This document shows positions 43,617 to 51,812 of a stretch of 64,000 nucleotides of DNA, piece after piece; position 1 is the first letter of the stretch; every line of letters begins with the position of its first letter. A program made the translations under genes and the position numbers. Where the stretch lies: assembly GCA_963770375.1 (NCBI GenBank), contig CAVYPM010000010.1, positions 62,001 to 126,000 on the forward strand. The letters run 5' to 3'. The DNA is from DASVBE01 sp963770375. Lineage in GTDB: Bacteria; Actinomycetota; Actinomycetes; Streptosporangiales; Streptosporangiaceae. The notes below the pieces were generated by a model, which had not been told where the DNA came from, did no database searches, and was given only the letters and a program-made list of their open reading frames with translations.

Positions 43617-44311
43617 CGGTCCGCGATCCCGGGGGGTGCCGGACCGGCGAGCGGGTTGGCGTGCCGGTGCGGCTCGGCGGTGCGTTCAGGACCCCGCGAA
43701 AGCAGATCATGCCCGCCGCGCTCCGCCTTGGCGGCCAGGTAGGCGGCGTTGGTCCCGTTAAGGTGCAGCGCGGTGGGGACCCGCCGGGCGATCGTGATGC
43801 CCAGGCGGGCCAGCTGAGCGCCCTTGTCCGGGTTGTTGCTCAGGAGCGCGATGCGGCTGGCGCCGAGCGTCTGCAGCATCTGGGCCGCGCTGGTGTAGTC
43901 GCGCTCGTCAGCCTGGTGACCGAGCGCGAGATTCGCGTCGTAGGTATCCAGACCGCGATCTTGCAGCGCGTAGGCGTCGAGCTTGTCATACAGCCCGATG
44001 CCGCGCCCTTCCTGGCGCAGGTACAGCACGTACCCGCCGTGCCTGGTGATCCGCTCCACCGCTTCGCGCAGTTGCGGCCCGCAATCGCATCGCTGGCTGC
44101 CGAACACGTCACCGGTGAGGCATTCACTGTGCAGGCGCACCAGCGGCAGCCCGCCCGCGGCGGGCCGGCCGAGTTCAAGTGCCACATGCTGCTGCGCGTC
44201 GGCCAGCCCCGTGAAGCTGACAACCGTCGCCTTGGTTGAGTATCCGTCCGCGAAGCGCAGCGGGATGCGGATACGGCGGCGGATCGCGGCCGCCGGGACC
44301 GCGCCGGTCAC
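43613..44311 (-). CDS. ribA: GTP cyclohydrolase II
   Basis: A 232-residue monofunctional enzyme. It opens GTP and removes C8 as formate and the terminal diphosphate, giving the diaminopyrimidine that feeds riboflavin and related compounds. The zinc-binding motif is SECLTGDVFGSQRCDCGPQL (C-x10-C-x-C), followed by YLRQEGRGIGLYDKL with the catalytic Arg. There is no fused ribB domain and no other riboflavin gene nearby, so this copy probably serves a special pathway. Its GTG overlaps the flippase-like stop and its stop overlaps the acyltransferase ATG, giving one tight operon. Confidence 0.93.
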   Translation of the reverse strand: MTGAVPAAAIRRRIRIPLRFADGYSTKATVVSFTGLADAQQHVALELGRPAAGGLPLVRLHSECLTGDVFGSQRCDCGPQLREAVERITRHGGYVLYLRQEGRGIGLYDKLDAYALQDRGLDTYDANLALGHQADERDYTSAAQMLQTLGASRIALLSNNPDKGAQLARLGITIARRVPTALHLNGTNAAYLAAKAERGGHDLLSRGPERTAEPHRHANPLAGPAPPGIADR

Positions 44312-45411
44312 CGAACGTCCTCCAGCGCCCGCGGCGCCAGCTCGCGCCGTCCCGGCTGGCCCGGGGCCGGGACTGGGGCCCGGCGGCGGCGAACCGCGTC
44401 GCCGAGCAGGAAACCTGCGCCCGGGGCAACCGCGGCCAGCATGAGCACCGCATACAGGACGGTGACCGTGACCCCCATGGCCGCGCCGAGCCCGGCGGCG
44501 GAGAAGGCCCAGGCGGCGGCACCTTCCCGCAGCCCCCACCCGCCGATGCCCAGGGGGATCACCGCCGCGGTCTGGATCACCAGCAGCAGCGCGACCAGTT
44601 CGCCCAGCGGTGCGTTGACGCCGGCCACCCGGGCCGCGATGACGAACGTGGCCGTGTGCCCGGCGACGACCAGCACCGAGGCCAGGGTGACCCGGGGCCA
44701 GACGTCCCGGGCCAGCAGCCCGCAGCGCAGGTCGTCAGAAACGGCCCGGGCGGTGCGTCCCAGCCGCGACCGGCCGCGGCGGGCCGCGCCGCGCACAACG
44801 ACCGCGGCACCTACGGCCGTGGCCGCCAGGCCCGCCAGGACGTACGGCAGCGCGGGCCGGACCGGCGAGGGCGCGATGAGCAGCACCACGGCCGTCAGCG
44901 CGGCCTGGATGACCTGACCGCACAGCCGTTCCCACGCCACCGCCCGCACCCCCCGCACCACGTCTCCCGAGCGGCGGCCGTGCGTGACCGCCCGGTGCAC
45001 GTCGCCAACAACCCCGCCGACGAGCACGGAGTTGAGGAACAGGGAACGGTAGTAGGCGCTGATCGCGGCGGGCAGGCTGATTCCGGCGCCGAGGGCCCGG
45101 GCCACGACCCGCCACCGCCAGGCCGACCACACCGTGGTCAGGGCTGTGAGCGTGACGGCGCCGGCAACCGCCGGCCAGGTGACCGCCCGCAGCCCATCCG
45201 TGAACGCCCGCGAGCCAACCTGCCGCCAGAGAAACCACAGCACGGTGACGGCGGCGGCCAGGCGCAGCAGCGCCGGGCCGAACCGGCGGACGGCCGGACC
45301 AGCCCATGCTGAAGAAGATCGTGTGGCGGCCACAACGGTTACACGGGCCGGCCGGGCACATAGTTCAGCCGTCCGCAAGAATGCGGCAACGCGGTGAACC
45401 GGCGTGACCAC
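44308..45411 (-). CDS. lysylphosphatidylglycerol synthase-like (flippase-like) membrane protein
   Basis: About 367 residues, eight or so membrane segments. Family marks are WRWRVVARALGAGISLPAAI, YYRSLFLNSVLVGGVVGDVH and IPLGIGGWGLREGAAAW. Members are often called flippase-like because they resemble the transmembrane half of MprF, which moves lipids across the membrane; no aminoacyl-transfer domain is attached. GTG 45411 has AGAGGGA upstream; GTG 45333 would also keep all helices. First gene of the minus-strand operon with ribA and the acyltransferase. Confidence 0.85.
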   Translation of the reverse strand: MVTPVHRVAAFLRTAELCARPARVTVVAATRSSSAWAGPAVRRFGPALLRLAAAVTVLWFLWRQVGSRAFTDGLRAVTWPAVAGAVTLTALTTVWSAWRWRVVARALGAGISLPAAISAYYRSLFLNSVLVGGVVGDVHRAVTHGRRSGDVVRGVRAVAWERLCGQVIQAALTAVVLLIAPSPVRPALPYVLAGLAATAVGAAVVVRGAARRGRSRLGRTARAVSDDLRCGLLARDVWPRVTLASVLVVAGHTATFVIAARVAGVNAPLGELVALLLVIQTAAVIPLGIGGWGLREGAAAWAFSAAGLGAAMGVTVTVLYAVLMLAAVAPGAGFLLGDAVRRRRAPVPAPGQPGRRELAPRALEDVR

Positions 45412-45468
45412 GGATCCGTTTCCCTCTGGGGACCGGCCGCGGCTGGTGTGTGCGGGGACGGAGGCACG

Positions 45469-47910
45469 ATGGCGATTAAGTCTGCGGGCGAAGACGCTAA
45501 GCCTGCGGGCGAAGGCGCGATTAAGTCCGCGGGCGAAGACGCGCTTGAGCCTGCGGGCGGTGCCGCGCTTGAACCTGCAGGCGAAAACGCGTTGCGTGCG
45601 ATTTTGCGTGCGTCGATCCTGGGGATGCTCGCCACAGCCGTTCTGCTCGGCGTCGTGTCCGCCACGGCCGGTCTCGGCGTCGCAGGCTGGATCGCCGGGC
45701 TGGCCACCGGTTCGGCGGCGCCCGCGCTGCTGATCGCCGCCCGCAGGCGCAGCGACCAGCCCTCCGTGCACCCGGCAGACTGGGTCACCCTGACCCGGGC
45801 GGTGCTGATCGCCGGGGTCGCGGGCCTGGTCGCGGACTCGTTCAGCCGGCCGGTGCCGGTCACCGTCCTGGTCACCCTGTCCATCGTCGCGCTGGTCCTC
45901 GACGCGGTGGACGGGCAGGTGGCGCGCCGGACCGGCACCGCCACCCCGCTGGGCGGCCGCCTCGACGGCGAGGCCGACGCCTTCCTCATCCTGCTGCTCA
46001 GCATCTTCGTGGCCCGGGGCTACGGCGGGTGGGTGCTGGCCATCGGCGCCGCCCGCTACGCGTTCCTGCTGGCCGGCTGGCTGATCCCGTGGCTGGCCGC
46101 CCCGCTGCCGCCCCGGTTCTGGCGCAAGGTCGTGGCCGCGGTCCAGGGCATCGTGCTCACCGTGGCCGCATCCGGAGTGCCCAGCCGCCTGATCGTGACA
46201 ATCGCGCTCGTTGCCGCGCTGCTGCTGCTGGCCGAGTCGTTCGGCCGCGACGTGGTCTGGCTGTACCGCACCGGTGCCGGCCCGCGCTTCCGGCGGGCGG
46301 TGCGGATCGCTCTCGCCGCGCTTGCGGTCCTGATTGTGTGGTTCGATCTGCTGGCCCCCGACCGTGCGTGGCAGTTCAGCCTCGGCGCTTTTGTCCGCAT
46401 CCCGGTGGAACTGCTGGTCCTGGTGGCCGCCGCGCTGGTGCTGCCGCCCCGGCTGCGGCGGATTGTGGCTACTATCGCCGGCGTCCTCGTCGGCCTGCTC
46501 ACGATCGACAAAATCCTGAACATCGTGTTCTACGAGGAGCTCAACCGGCCGTTCAACCCGGTGAACGACTGGGTCAGCATCAGGCCGGCCGAGGGCGTGA
46601 TACGCGACGCCATCGGCACCACGCTCACCAACATCGCGCTCGCCGCGGTCGGGATCATTCTCATCCTGCTCATCGCCACCATCACCGCATCAACGATTCA
46701 CATCACTACCGTGGCCGCCCGTCACCGCCGCGGCGCCGTCCGCGGCCTTGCTGCGCTCACCGCCCTCTGGGGGCTGTCCGCGGGCCTGTCCCTGCAGCTC
46801 GTCCCGGGGTCCCCGGTCGCCTCGGCCAGCGCGACCGGGCTGGCTGTTTCGCAGGTGCGCGCCACTCAGGCGGCGCTTAACGATCCGCGCATTTTCGGGC
46901 AGGCGATCCACAGTCCCGACCCCGAGGCCAACGTTCCCGCTTCGGATCTGCTGACCGGATTGCGCGGCAAGGACGTCATCATCGCCGTCGTCGAAAGCTA
47001 CGGGCAGGTCGCCGTCCAGGGGACGAGCTTCTCCCCCGGTGTCGACGCCGTCCTGCGCCAGCGCACCGGCTTGCTGGCCCGCGCCGGCTGGTCCACGCAG
47101 AGCGCCTGGCTCAAGTCCTCGACCTTCGGCGGGATCAGCTGGCTCGCCCACTCCACCGTCCAGTCAGGGCTGTGGGTCGACAGCACGCAGCGGTATGCCC
47201 AGCTCGTCGCTAGCAAGCGGTTCACCCTCAGCGACGCCTTCCACAAGGCCGGGTGGCACACCGTCGCCGACGACCCTACGGACGGCCCGATCTGGCTGCC
47301 CGGCACGCAGTTTTATCACTACGACCAGCTCTACAACGGGTCCAACGTCGGCTACCGCGGCCCGAAGTTCAGCTACTCCCCGATGCCCGACCAGTACGTG
47401 CTGTCCAGGTTCCAGCGGGACGAGCTCGCCCCTGGCCACAAGCCCGTGATGGCCGAGATCGACCTCACCTCCTCGCACGTGCCCTGGGCCCCGTTGCCGC
47501 ACATGGTGCCGTGGAACAAGGTCGGCGACGGCTCGGTCTTCGACCCCCAGCCCGCGCAGAGCGAATCCGTGTCCCAGGTCTGGCGCGACAACAACACCGT
47601 GAAGCAGTTCTACGGCAAGTCGATCCAGTACTCGATGACGGCCCTCACGTCCTGGGTCACCGAGCTGAACGACCCGAACCTCGTGCTCATCCTGTACGGC
47701 GACCACCAGCCGCACACGGCCGTCAGCGGCGGCGGGGCCAACCACGACGTGCCGATCTCGATCATCACCCGCGACCCGTCGGTGCTCAGGCAGATATCTT
47801 CCTGGCACTGGCAGAACGGGCTGCTGCCGGGCCGTGGCGCTCCGCTCGAGCCGATGGACGCCTTCCGCAATCAGTTCCTCAGCACCTTCAACCGGGCCCC
47901 GTCCCAGTGA
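45469..47910 (+). CDS. CDP-alcohol phosphotransferase fused to a sulfatase/alkaline-phosphatase-superfamily domain
   Basis: An 813-residue membrane enzyme. Residues 3-45 hold a short repeat of SAGEDA/PAGEGA type. Residues 80-290 form a CDP-alcohol phosphotransferase whose full signature D-x2-DG-x2-AR-x8-G-x3-D-x3-D is in DAVDGQVAR to GRLDGEAD. More helices follow to about residue 460. Residues 500-813 form a sulfatase-fold domain with VESYGQ, the expected nucleophile region KSSTFGGISWLA and metal-binding YGDHQPH, as in lipoteichoic-acid-synthase-like phosphotransferases. One polypeptide could thus build a phospholipid and then transfer or remove a phospho-group. Site ACGGAGG precedes the ATG. 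Confidence 0.88.
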   Translation: MAIKSAGEDAKPAGEGAIKSAGEDALEPAGGAALEPAGENALRAILRASILGMLATAVLLGVVSATAGLGVAGWIAGLATGSAAPALLIAARRRSDQPSVHPADWVTLTRAVLIAGVAGLVADSFSRPVPVTVLVTLSIVALVLDAVDGQVARRTGTATPLGGRLDGEADAFLILLLSIFVARGYGGWVLAIGAARYAFLLAGWLIPWLAAPLPPRFWRKVVAAVQGIVLTVAASGVPSRLIVTIALVAALLLLAESFGRDVVWLYRTGAGPRFRRAVRIALAALAVLIVWFDLLAPDRAWQFSLGAFVRIPVELLVLVAAALVLPPRLRRIVATIAGVLVGLLTIDKILNIVFYEELNRPFNPVNDWVSIRPAEGVIRDAIGTTLTNIALAAVGIILILLIATITASTIHITTVAARHRRGAVRGLAALTALWGLSAGLSLQLVPGSPVASASATGLAVSQVRATQAALNDPRIFGQAIHSPDPEANVPASDLLTGLRGKDVIIAVVESYGQVAVQGTSFSPGVDAVLRQRTGLLARAGWSTQSAWLKSSTFGGISWLAHSTVQSGLWVDSTQRYAQLVASKRFTLSDAFHKAGWHTVADDPTDGPIWLPGTQFYHYDQLYNGSNVGYRGPKFSYSPMPDQYVLSRFQRDELAPGHKPVMAEIDLTSSHVPWAPLPHMVPWNKVGDGSVFDPQPAQSESVSQVWRDNNTVKQFYGKSIQYSMTALTSWVTELNDPNLVLILYGDHQPHTAVSGGGANHDVPISIITRDPSVLRQISSWHWQNGLLPGRGAPLEPMDAFRNQFLSTFNRAPSQ
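45475..45599. repeat. five imperfect tandem units of 21-24 bp coding for SAGEDA/PAGENA
   Basis: Near the 5' end of the fusion gene five units share CTGCGGGCGAA or a close variant and encode KSAGEDA, KPAGEGA, IKSAGEDA, LEPAGGAA and LEPAGENA. All unit lengths are multiples of three, so changes in number would only alter the cytoplasmic N-terminal tail. The tail is not part of any known domain. Confidence 0.85.
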
Positions 47911-47926
47911 GCCAAGGAAGAGCGAG

Positions 47927-48568
47927 TCACGGCAGGTGGCTGGTGTCATTGACGCGGTGGACGGCGGCAAACCCGCGGCCGTGCCACTGGATCTCGTTGA
48001 TGCACGCGGAACCGAGATACAGCCGGTAGAGGGTGCTGAGCGGCACACTGAGAGCCCGGCACAGCATGATCTTTATCGGGGTGACGTGACTGACCACCAG
48101 GACGGTCTGGCCGCCGTGATCCCGCAGCAGCCGGTCGCACGCCCGGTTCACCCGGTGTGAGGTGTCGGCGAAACTCTCCCCGCCCGGCGGCGCCTGCTGC
48201 GGGTCGCGCCGCCAGGCGGCCGCAGCCTTGGGCCATCGCTGCTGGATTTCTTCCAGGGTGAAGCCATCCCACTCGCCGAAGTCGGTTTCGCGGAGATCAT
48301 CATCGATGGCCGCGGTCAGGCCCAGCTGGCCGGCCGCGATCGCGGCGGTGGCGACAGCGCGCTGCAACGGCGAGCTGACCACGGCGTCGATCGGAGCGCC
48401 GCTGGCGAGGCGGCCGGCGGCGGCCTGGGCCTGCCGGGTGCCGTTGGCGCTCAGCGGGAGGTCGCGCACCCCGCTGAAGCGGTGCTCGGGTGACAGCTGG
48501 GTATCGCCGTGCCGCAGCAGGACGGTGGTGGTGGGATCCGCTGTGGGGTTGTCCCAGCCCAGTGTCAT
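47927..48568 (-). CDS. histidine phosphatase family protein
   Basis: A 213-residue phosphatase of the phosphoglycerate-mutase-like superfamily. The phospho-histidine motif is VLLRHGDT, the second catalytic region DFGEWDGFTLEEI, and the second His in LVVSHVTPIKIML. Enzymes of this type include cobalamin-pathway and riboflavin-pathway-like dephosphorylating proteins; here it could act on a phosphorylated GTP-derived intermediate. It is 84 bases after the QueD-like gene on the same strand and converges with the fusion gene. Confidence 0.9.
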   Translation of the reverse strand: MTLGWDNPTADPTTTVLLRHGDTQLSPEHRFSGVRDLPLSANGTRQAQAAAGRLASGAPIDAVVSSPLQRAVATAAIAAGQLGLTAAIDDDLRETDFGEWDGFTLEEIQQRWPKAAAAWRRDPQQAPPGGESFADTSHRVNRACDRLLRDHGGQTVLVVSHVTPIKIMLCRALSVPLSTLYRLYLGSACINEIQWHGRGFAAVHRVNDTSHLP

Positions 48569-48652
48569 ATGGCTGACCCCCCCGATGGCGGCGAAAACGG
48601 TGTGGTCCTATAACAGCAGACGAAGATGCCGGCAGAACGGTTCAGCAGCGTG

Positions 48653-49039
48653 TCAGCACCGTGCGCGGTATCCGCCAAACGCGACAGGGGTTTCCCACAC
48701 CCGCACCGCGAGTGTCTCGCCGCCTGCGGCAGCGACAGTGGGCGAGAGGGTGTCATGCACCCATCGGGCGAATACCTCGACGGTAACCGCCTCGGCTTCA
48801 GCTGGCCGTATTTCTTCCAGGTTGCGACCATCAATCCGGTTGGTCAGCTCGGTGAGAGCCGCTTCCAGCACATCCAGATCACACACCATGCCCCGGCCGT
48901 CGAGCTGCTCACGGTCCACCACGATCTCAATCCGGTAGTCGTGATCATGGAGCTGCCCCTCGGGCCCGGGCATCCCCGGCATGATGTGGAAGGCACGGAC
49001 GCTTTGGCTCAGCCCGACTTCACAGGTCACCGGCGGCAC
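48653..49039 (-). CDS. 6-pyruvoyl-tetrahydropterin synthase/QueD homologue with Glu at the catalytic Cys position
   Basis: A 128-residue T-fold protein. Zinc ligands are expected at His18 (RAFHIMPG) and His31/His33 (EGQLHDHDY), where ordinary members read C-x3-HGH. Here the Cys position is Glu27, and HGH is HDH. A Glu at this place is known from the PTPS-III subgroup, which makes 6-hydroxymethyl-dihydropterin from dihydroneopterin triphosphate in place of FolB. So a plain QueD or BH4 role is unlikely. The start overlaps the alcohol-dehydrogenase gene by 20 bases, indicating close coupling. Confidence 0.82.
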   Translation of the reverse strand: MPPVTCEVGLSQSVRAFHIMPGMPGPEGQLHDHDYRIEIVVDREQLDGRGMVCDLDVLEAALTELTNRIDGRNLEEIRPAEAEAVTVEVFARWVHDTLSPTVAAAGGETLAVRVWETPVAFGGYRARC

Positions 49040-50000
49040 TCCTGTCGTAGTTGAGAACGGCGTGCATCAACCCGGCTGTCCCCTGGTCCACGGCCCGGAA
49101 CGCCTCGGCGGCGTGGCCAAAGTCGAAGACGTGGGTGCACAGCTGTGCCAACGGTAGTTCGGGCAGCAGTTCAATGGTCTCCCGGCGGCGCCGGGACCGG
49201 GTCCAGGTCCCGGACAGCCGGGCCGGCACTGTGGAGACCTGAGTGCTGCGAATCGTCAGACGCCGCCGGTGGAAGGCCCCGCCGAGCGGCAGAACCACGG
49301 GTTTGGTGCCGAACCAGGACGCGACCAGCAGGGTTCCCTCGTGGGCCAGCATGTTCAGCGCCATCGCCGGGGCATCCGGGTTACCGCTGGCGTCAATGAC
49401 CAGCGGAACCTCCTCGCTGACCAGTTCAGCCGGGGCGGCGGTGGTGACGCCGAGGCTGCTGGCGAGGGCGCGCCGCCACTCCTGCGGCTCGGCGATCAGC
49501 GGCCGCCACCCAGCGCGCTGCAACAGCAAGCCGGTCAGCAGCCCGAGCACGCCGGCGCCGAGCACGATGACCCGGTCGCGATACCCGGCCCCGGCGTCGA
49601 GCGTCACCTGCATCGCCGTCTCGGCCAACGGGAACAAGGTTGCGGATGCGGGATCGATGGCGGGCAGCGGAATCAGCTCACCGGCCTGCGCCGTGAAGAC
49701 GTCCTGGTGCGGATGGAAAGCGAAGACCGTCTGGCCGGACTCCGCTGCTTCGCCGACGCATGCGTACCCGTAGGCGAAGGGATAGGAGAAGGTGCCGCCA
49801 AGCGCGTCGATCGTGTCGTCCAGGGCCAGCTCGGCAGGGATCTCACCGCGGTACACCAGCCGTTCTGTGCCACCGCTGATGCCAGAGCACAAGGTGCGGA
49901 CGAGGACCTCACCGGCCGCAGGCCTCGGGGTGGGCAGTTCCCTGATCTCCACGCAGCGCGGCGCCGTATGGAACAGCGCGTGGGCGGGCACGCAGCGCAT
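49020..50000 (-). CDS. zinc-type medium-chain alcohol dehydrogenase-like protein
   Basis: A 326-residue MDR protein. The GroES-like half has TLCSGISGGTERLVYRGEIP, a Cys-Ser-Gly-Thr-Glu motif typical of a subgroup lacking the four-Cys structural zinc lobe; the nucleotide-binding half has VIVLGAGVLGLLTGLLLQRAG. It likely oxidises or reduces an alcohol or formyl group with NAD(P). Overlap with the QueD-like gene suggests it works on the product of that enzyme, for example a hydroxymethyl group, which is inference. Confidence 0.9.
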   Translation of the reverse strand: MRCVPAHALFHTAPRCVEIRELPTPRPAAGEVLVRTLCSGISGGTERLVYRGEIPAELALDDTIDALGGTFSYPFAYGYACVGEAAESGQTVFAFHPHQDVFTAQAGELIPLPAIDPASATLFPLAETAMQVTLDAGAGYRDRVIVLGAGVLGLLTGLLLQRAGWRPLIAEPQEWRRALASSLGVTTAAPAELVSEEVPLVIDASGNPDAPAMALNMLAHEGTLLVASWFGTKPVVLPLGGAFHRRRLTIRSTQVSTVPARLSGTWTRSRRRRETIELLPELPLAQLCTHVFDFGHAAEAFRAVDQGTAGLMHAVLNYDRSAAGDL

Positions 50001-50073
50001 TTACCCGCGTTCTATCTACACAAAACGATGGATGAGGCCATCTGACGATAACGGCTTTCGGGACTGCCCGGCT

Positions 50074-50093
50074 TGAGCTGAGGAGTCAGCTCA
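50074..50093. other. 8-bp stem hairpin upstream of the dehydrogenase gene
   Basis: TGAGCTGA and its complement flank a GGAG loop. It lies between the end of the STAS gene and the start of the dehydrogenase gene, both on the minus strand, and may end STAS transcription. The 50,001-50,235 stretch otherwise shows no gene I can support. Confidence 0.5.
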
Positions 50094-50235
50094 GGAGAAA
50101 TTCGCCGCACCGCGCCACCGTGCTCTGGAACGCCTCGCACAGGCTGGCGACGTCGAACCAGTCCGTCACAGTCATGCAGCGATCGTGGCAGCGCGGCCAC
50201 TGTCCGGCAATGACCTGTTCCGCAGCCGCGCGGAC

Positions 50236-50667
50236 TCAGCGTGGTGGCAGTGAGCGCAGTGGGGGGATCTGGGCGGTGGCGAATCTGCGGTCCAGGCCGG
50301 TGATCCGCATGATCTTGATGAGTGCCGGGCTGGGGGAGGCTAGCCGGAACGGGCGGTCTTTCTGCTCGGCGTAACCGGCCATGCGGACCAGGGCGGCCAG
50401 GCCCTTGGCGTCGCAGAAGTCCAGGGCGCTGAGGTCGATCGTCAGCGGCCCGTGGTGGCGCTTGATGACGTCGGTGACGTAGCTGACGGCCAGCTCAGCG
50501 GTGGCGATATCCAGGTCGCCGGTGAGTTCCACGACCGCCTCCCCGGTGGGGCGGATCCGGTGGCTCAGCGCCAGCGGCGTAGTTCTTTCCAGGCCGTCCT
50601 GTACCGCCATGACGATGTCCTCAGCGGCGGTTGCTTCAGCGCTGTCTGTGAGCATCCTGGGCTCCAC
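50236..50667 (-). CDS. STAS-domain protein (anti-sigma-factor-antagonist-like)
   Basis: A 143-residue protein with one STAS domain: AVVELTGDLDIATAEL, IDLSALDFCDAKGLAALVRM. In classical antagonists the residue after the Asp in the last motif is a Ser that is phosphorylated by an anti-sigma kinase; here it is Ala, so that switch is probably lost. I use GTG 50667 because AGGAG lies seven bases before it; ATG 50655 is an alternative. It is divergent from the SMP-30 gene, with a perfect palindrome between. Confidence 0.85.
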   Translation of the reverse strand: MEPRMLTDSAEATAAEDIVMAVQDGLERTTPLALSHRIRPTGEAVVELTGDLDIATAELAVSYVTDVIKRHHGPLTIDLSALDFCDAKGLAALVRMAGYAEQKDRPFRLASPSPALIKIMRITGLDRRFATAQIPPLRSLPPR

Positions 50668-50755
50668 GTCTTGCTCCTGTGCGGGGCTGCCGGCGGGATG
50701 GTGGCGAGCAGCCGCGGTTTCGTGTGGCCAGCATGCATGAGCGCTGGTGTCCGGA

Positions 50756-50779
50756 GCGTCACCCGAATTCGGGTGACGC
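50756..50779. promoter_or_regulatory. 24-bp perfect palindrome, candidate operator
   Basis: The half-site GCGTCACCCGAA is followed immediately by its complement, giving 24 bases of perfect dyad symmetry with no spacer. It lies between the divergent STAS and SMP-30 genes. A 22-bp version with one central mismatch occurs at 54565-54586 before the LAL regulator gene. Symmetry and placement point to a dimeric regulator. Confidence 0.85.
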
Positions 50780-50908
50780 CCAGGCCGTCATCGCGTAAGG
50801 AAGCCGCCACCCACGGTGATCGCTTGCCACCGGGATGGCCGCTTGGAATGCTGAAAGCGGCCGCTTCGGGGCGCCCCGGGTTGTTCCCTTTCCCAAGGCA
50901 GGTGGTGC

Positions 50909-51796
50909 GTGGCCGGCTCCGCGGGTGTGAGTGTCGAGGTTTTTGCCGATCTCCGTGCCGATGTGGGTGAGGCGCCGCACTGGGATGAGCAGGCCGGGTC
51001 GCTGCTGTTCGTCGATCTGACCGGCGGCACGGTCTTCCGTTATGACCGGTCCGGGACGCAGGTGGGGTCCTTTTCCGTCGGGCAAGAGGTAGGCGCGGTT
51101 GTTCCCCGGTGTGGTGGCGGGCTTGTCCTTGCGGTGCGCGACGGTATCGCCGTGACCTCCGATGCCGGGGAAGGCTTCGCGCTGACCGCACCGGTGGAGC
51201 GTGGCATCTCCGGCAACCGGATGAACGACGCGAAGTGCGACCCTGCCGGGCGGCTGTTCGCCGGGACCGTGGCGTTTGACTTCTCGCCGCATTCCGCGGC
51301 GCTTTACCGTGTGGAACCGGACTGGTCATTCGAGCGAGTAGCCGGTGACGTGACGCAATCGAATGGCATCGCGTGGAGCCCCGACGGCGCCCAGATGTAT
51401 TTCATCGACTCGGCCACCCAGGGAGTCGACGTCTTCGACTACGACGTCAGCACTGGCTCGGCCAGCAACAGGAGACGGCTGGTCACTATCGAGCGCACGT
51501 ACGGGATCCCTGACGGGATGACCACCGACGAGCAGGGCAACCTGTGGGTTGCGTGTTTCGGCGGCGGGGCGGTCCGGTGCTTTTCCCCGGCCGGTGAGCA
51601 ACTGGGCGAGGTCGTCTTCCCGGTGACCCAGGTGACCAGCTGTGCTTTCGGCGGGCCCGGGCTGGCGGATCTGTATGTGACCTCGGCTGCCTACCGGCTG
51701 AGCGCCGGCCAGCTGAAGGGGCAGCCGCATGCGGGTGCGACATTCGTCTGCCGTCCCGGAGCGGTGGGCCTGCCCGCGCCGGCGTTCGCCGGGTAG
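50909..51796 (+). CDS. SMP-30/gluconolactonase-family protein
   Basis: A 295-residue six-bladed beta-propeller. EAPHWDEQAGSLLFVDLTGG is the usual metal-binding start, RMNDAKCDPAGRLFAGT and DVTQSNGIAWSPDG provide further ligands, and YGIPDGMTTDEQGNLWVACF completes the site. These enzymes hydrolyse sugar lactones with a divalent metal. It starts with GTG. The palindrome 130 bases upstream and the adjacent LAL gene suggest control by that regulator. Confidence 0.92.
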   Translation: MAGSAGVSVEVFADLRADVGEAPHWDEQAGSLLFVDLTGGTVFRYDRSGTQVGSFSVGQEVGAVVPRCGGGLVLAVRDGIAVTSDAGEGFALTAPVERGISGNRMNDAKCDPAGRLFAGTVAFDFSPHSAALYRVEPDWSFERVAGDVTQSNGIAWSPDGAQMYFIDSATQGVDVFDYDVSTGSASNRRRLVTIERTYGIPDGMTTDEQGNLWVACFGGGAVRCFSPAGEQLGEVVFPVTQVTSCAFGGPGLADLYVTSAAYRLSAGQLKGQPHAGATFVCRPGAVGLPAPAFAG

Positions 51797-51812
51797 ACGC
51801 GAAGCAGCCGGA

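Noticed and set aside
50086..50175. 29-codon frame on the minus strand starting MTVTDWFDVASLCEAF
   Set aside because: Looks protein-like but has no ribosome-binding site and ends inside the hairpin; too weak to list as a gene.
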